From Rhodobacterales bacterium 34-62-10 (GTDB lineage: Bacteria > Pseudomonadota > Alphaproteobacteria > Rhodobacterales > Rhodobacteraceae): a stretch of DNA of 6,237 bases. Position numbers and translations under genes: made by a program. This document shows, one piece after another, positions 5,677 to 6,237 of this stretch. How positions within the stretch are numbered: position 1 is the first letter of the stretch; each line of letters opens with the position of its first letter. The notes below the pieces were generated by a model. The model made no database searches, was not told the DNA's origin, and saw only the letters and a list, made by a program, of their open reading frames with translations. The stretch spans positions 1 to 6,237 of the forward strand of contig NCJR01000198.1 of assembly GCA_002282555.1 (NCBI GenBank), in the 5' to 3' direction.

Positions 5677-6237
5677 AACCGTGTCCGCGTCCCCGGACTC
5701 CACCAGAACCTCCTTCTGGAACTGCTGGATGCCGGCCTCATCCGTGGCCATGAACGCGGTCCCGACCCAAGCGCCCTCGGCGCCCAGCATTATGGCGGCC
5801 GCAACGCCCCGCCCGTCAGCGATGCCGCCCGCGCCCAGGACCGGAACACGGCCGCCCATGGCGTCGACGACCTGAGGGATCAGCGCCGTTGTTCCATCGG
5901 CGAGTTGTGGCCGCCGCCGTCATGTCCCTGCGCGACCACGACGTCGACACCCGCGGCCGCCACCTGAAGGGCGTGCTTGACCGAACCGATGACCGACATC
6001 ACCTTGGTTCCGTTCTCACGCATCCGCTCCATCCAGGGACCCGGATTGCCGAGCCCGGCAGCGTAGACCGGCACCTTCTCCTCGACGACCACCTCCATCT
6101 GCTCCTCGAAGAACTCCTTCGAGAAGAACATGGCGCCACCTTGGGCGTCCGCGTTGGGTCCGCGGCGAGGCCGGGAGACCTTCGTCAACCCCTCCTGACT
6201 CATGAACTCGTCGGCGAAGGCCTGGTACTCGCCGATC
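5677..6237 (-). pseudogene. Nitronate monooxygenase, truncated at both ends and frameshifted
   Basis: An FMN-dependent TIM-barrel enzyme of the nitronate monooxygenase / 2-nitropropane dioxygenase family, which oxidises alkyl nitronates. Translation is open from the window edge (IGEYQAFADEF), so the N-terminus lies outside. Visible family segments are VPVYAAGLGNP, GTKVMSVIGSVKHA, then VVVAQGHDGGGHNSP with the conserved GGGH. The frame then shifts by one base near 5895: AT-GGA where ATC-GGA (Ile-Gly) is expected. The next frame resumes as GTTALIPQVVDAMGGRVPV, LGAGGIADGRGVAAA and GTAFMATDEAG, the phosphate-binding second half of the barrel. Homology ends at ESGDADTV (about 5677), where the sequence becomes the complement of the transposase remnant, so the C-terminus is lost. 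It is convergent with the regulator-transposase ORF and unrelated to the CoA ligase operon. Confidence 0.82.

Noticed and set aside
5149..5859. Minus-strand 236-residue ORF as one protein
   Set aside because: Only residues up to about the ESGDADTV segment belong to nitronate monooxygenase; the rest is the complement of the transposase and regulator fragments.
5332..5967. Continuation of the regulator ORF as a functional 267-residue fusion protein
   Set aside because: The part after about residue 170 is the complement of nitronate monooxygenase coding sequence and has no family character. The transposase part lacks its catalytic domain.
1..6237. CRISPR arrays, tRNA or rRNA genes, tandem repeats
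   Set aside because: No regularly spaced repeats or recognisable RNA gene sequences were seen by eye on either strand; this was not a computed search.

Overview
The window is mostly GC-rich chromosomal DNA that reads like an alphaproteobacterium of the Rhodobacterales type. This rests on the protein sequences (a eukaryote-like NADP-isocitrate dehydrogenase; a CoA ligase, FrnE-like and Bcr/CflA gene set) and on GC-rich third codon positions; it is an inference from memory of these families, not a search. The first ~340 bases are clearly more AT-rich than the rest.

Layout, left to right. Positions 1-342 are AT-rich and hold one small unrecognised minus-strand ORF (24-242) with a good ribosome binding site and a dyad-containing promoter region. 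A convincing intrinsic terminator (345-377, minus) ends icd, the NADP-dependent isocitrate dehydrogenase (403-1617, minus). Upstream of icd lies a compact minus-strand operon, in transcription order: a CoA ligase of the benzoate-CoA ligase type (5103 to 3623, broken), a FrnE/DsbA-like thiol oxidoreductase (3636 to 2992) and a Bcr/CflA-type MFS exporter (2985 to 1714). The genes overlap or abut and have clear Shine-Dalgarno sequences. A regulator with an XRE helix-turn-helix (5164 onward, plus) is divergently transcribed from a 60-base gap that carries a good sigma70-like promoter.

The right-hand 1.1 kb is a mosaic of broken genes. The regulator keeps only its N-terminus and first helix-turn-helix helices (5164 to about 5331). 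It then runs in frame into an N-terminal fragment of an ISAzo13-family transposase (about 5314-5670). The transposase fragment stops abruptly against the 3'-truncated, minus-strand end of a nitronate monooxygenase gene (about 5677 to the window edge), which also has a one-base frameshift near 5895. With the deletion/frameshift in the CoA ligase near 4380, this makes three or four damaged genes in about 2.5 kb. The locus was probably an aromatic or other carboxylic acid activation operon with its own regulator, now decaying after IS-related rearrangement; a chimeric or low-quality assembly is the main alternative.

No RNA genes, CRISPR arrays or complete mobile elements were seen. I do not see a convincing new system. 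The most unusual items are the in-frame regulator-transposase fusion at a shared short motif and the internally deleted CoA ligase.
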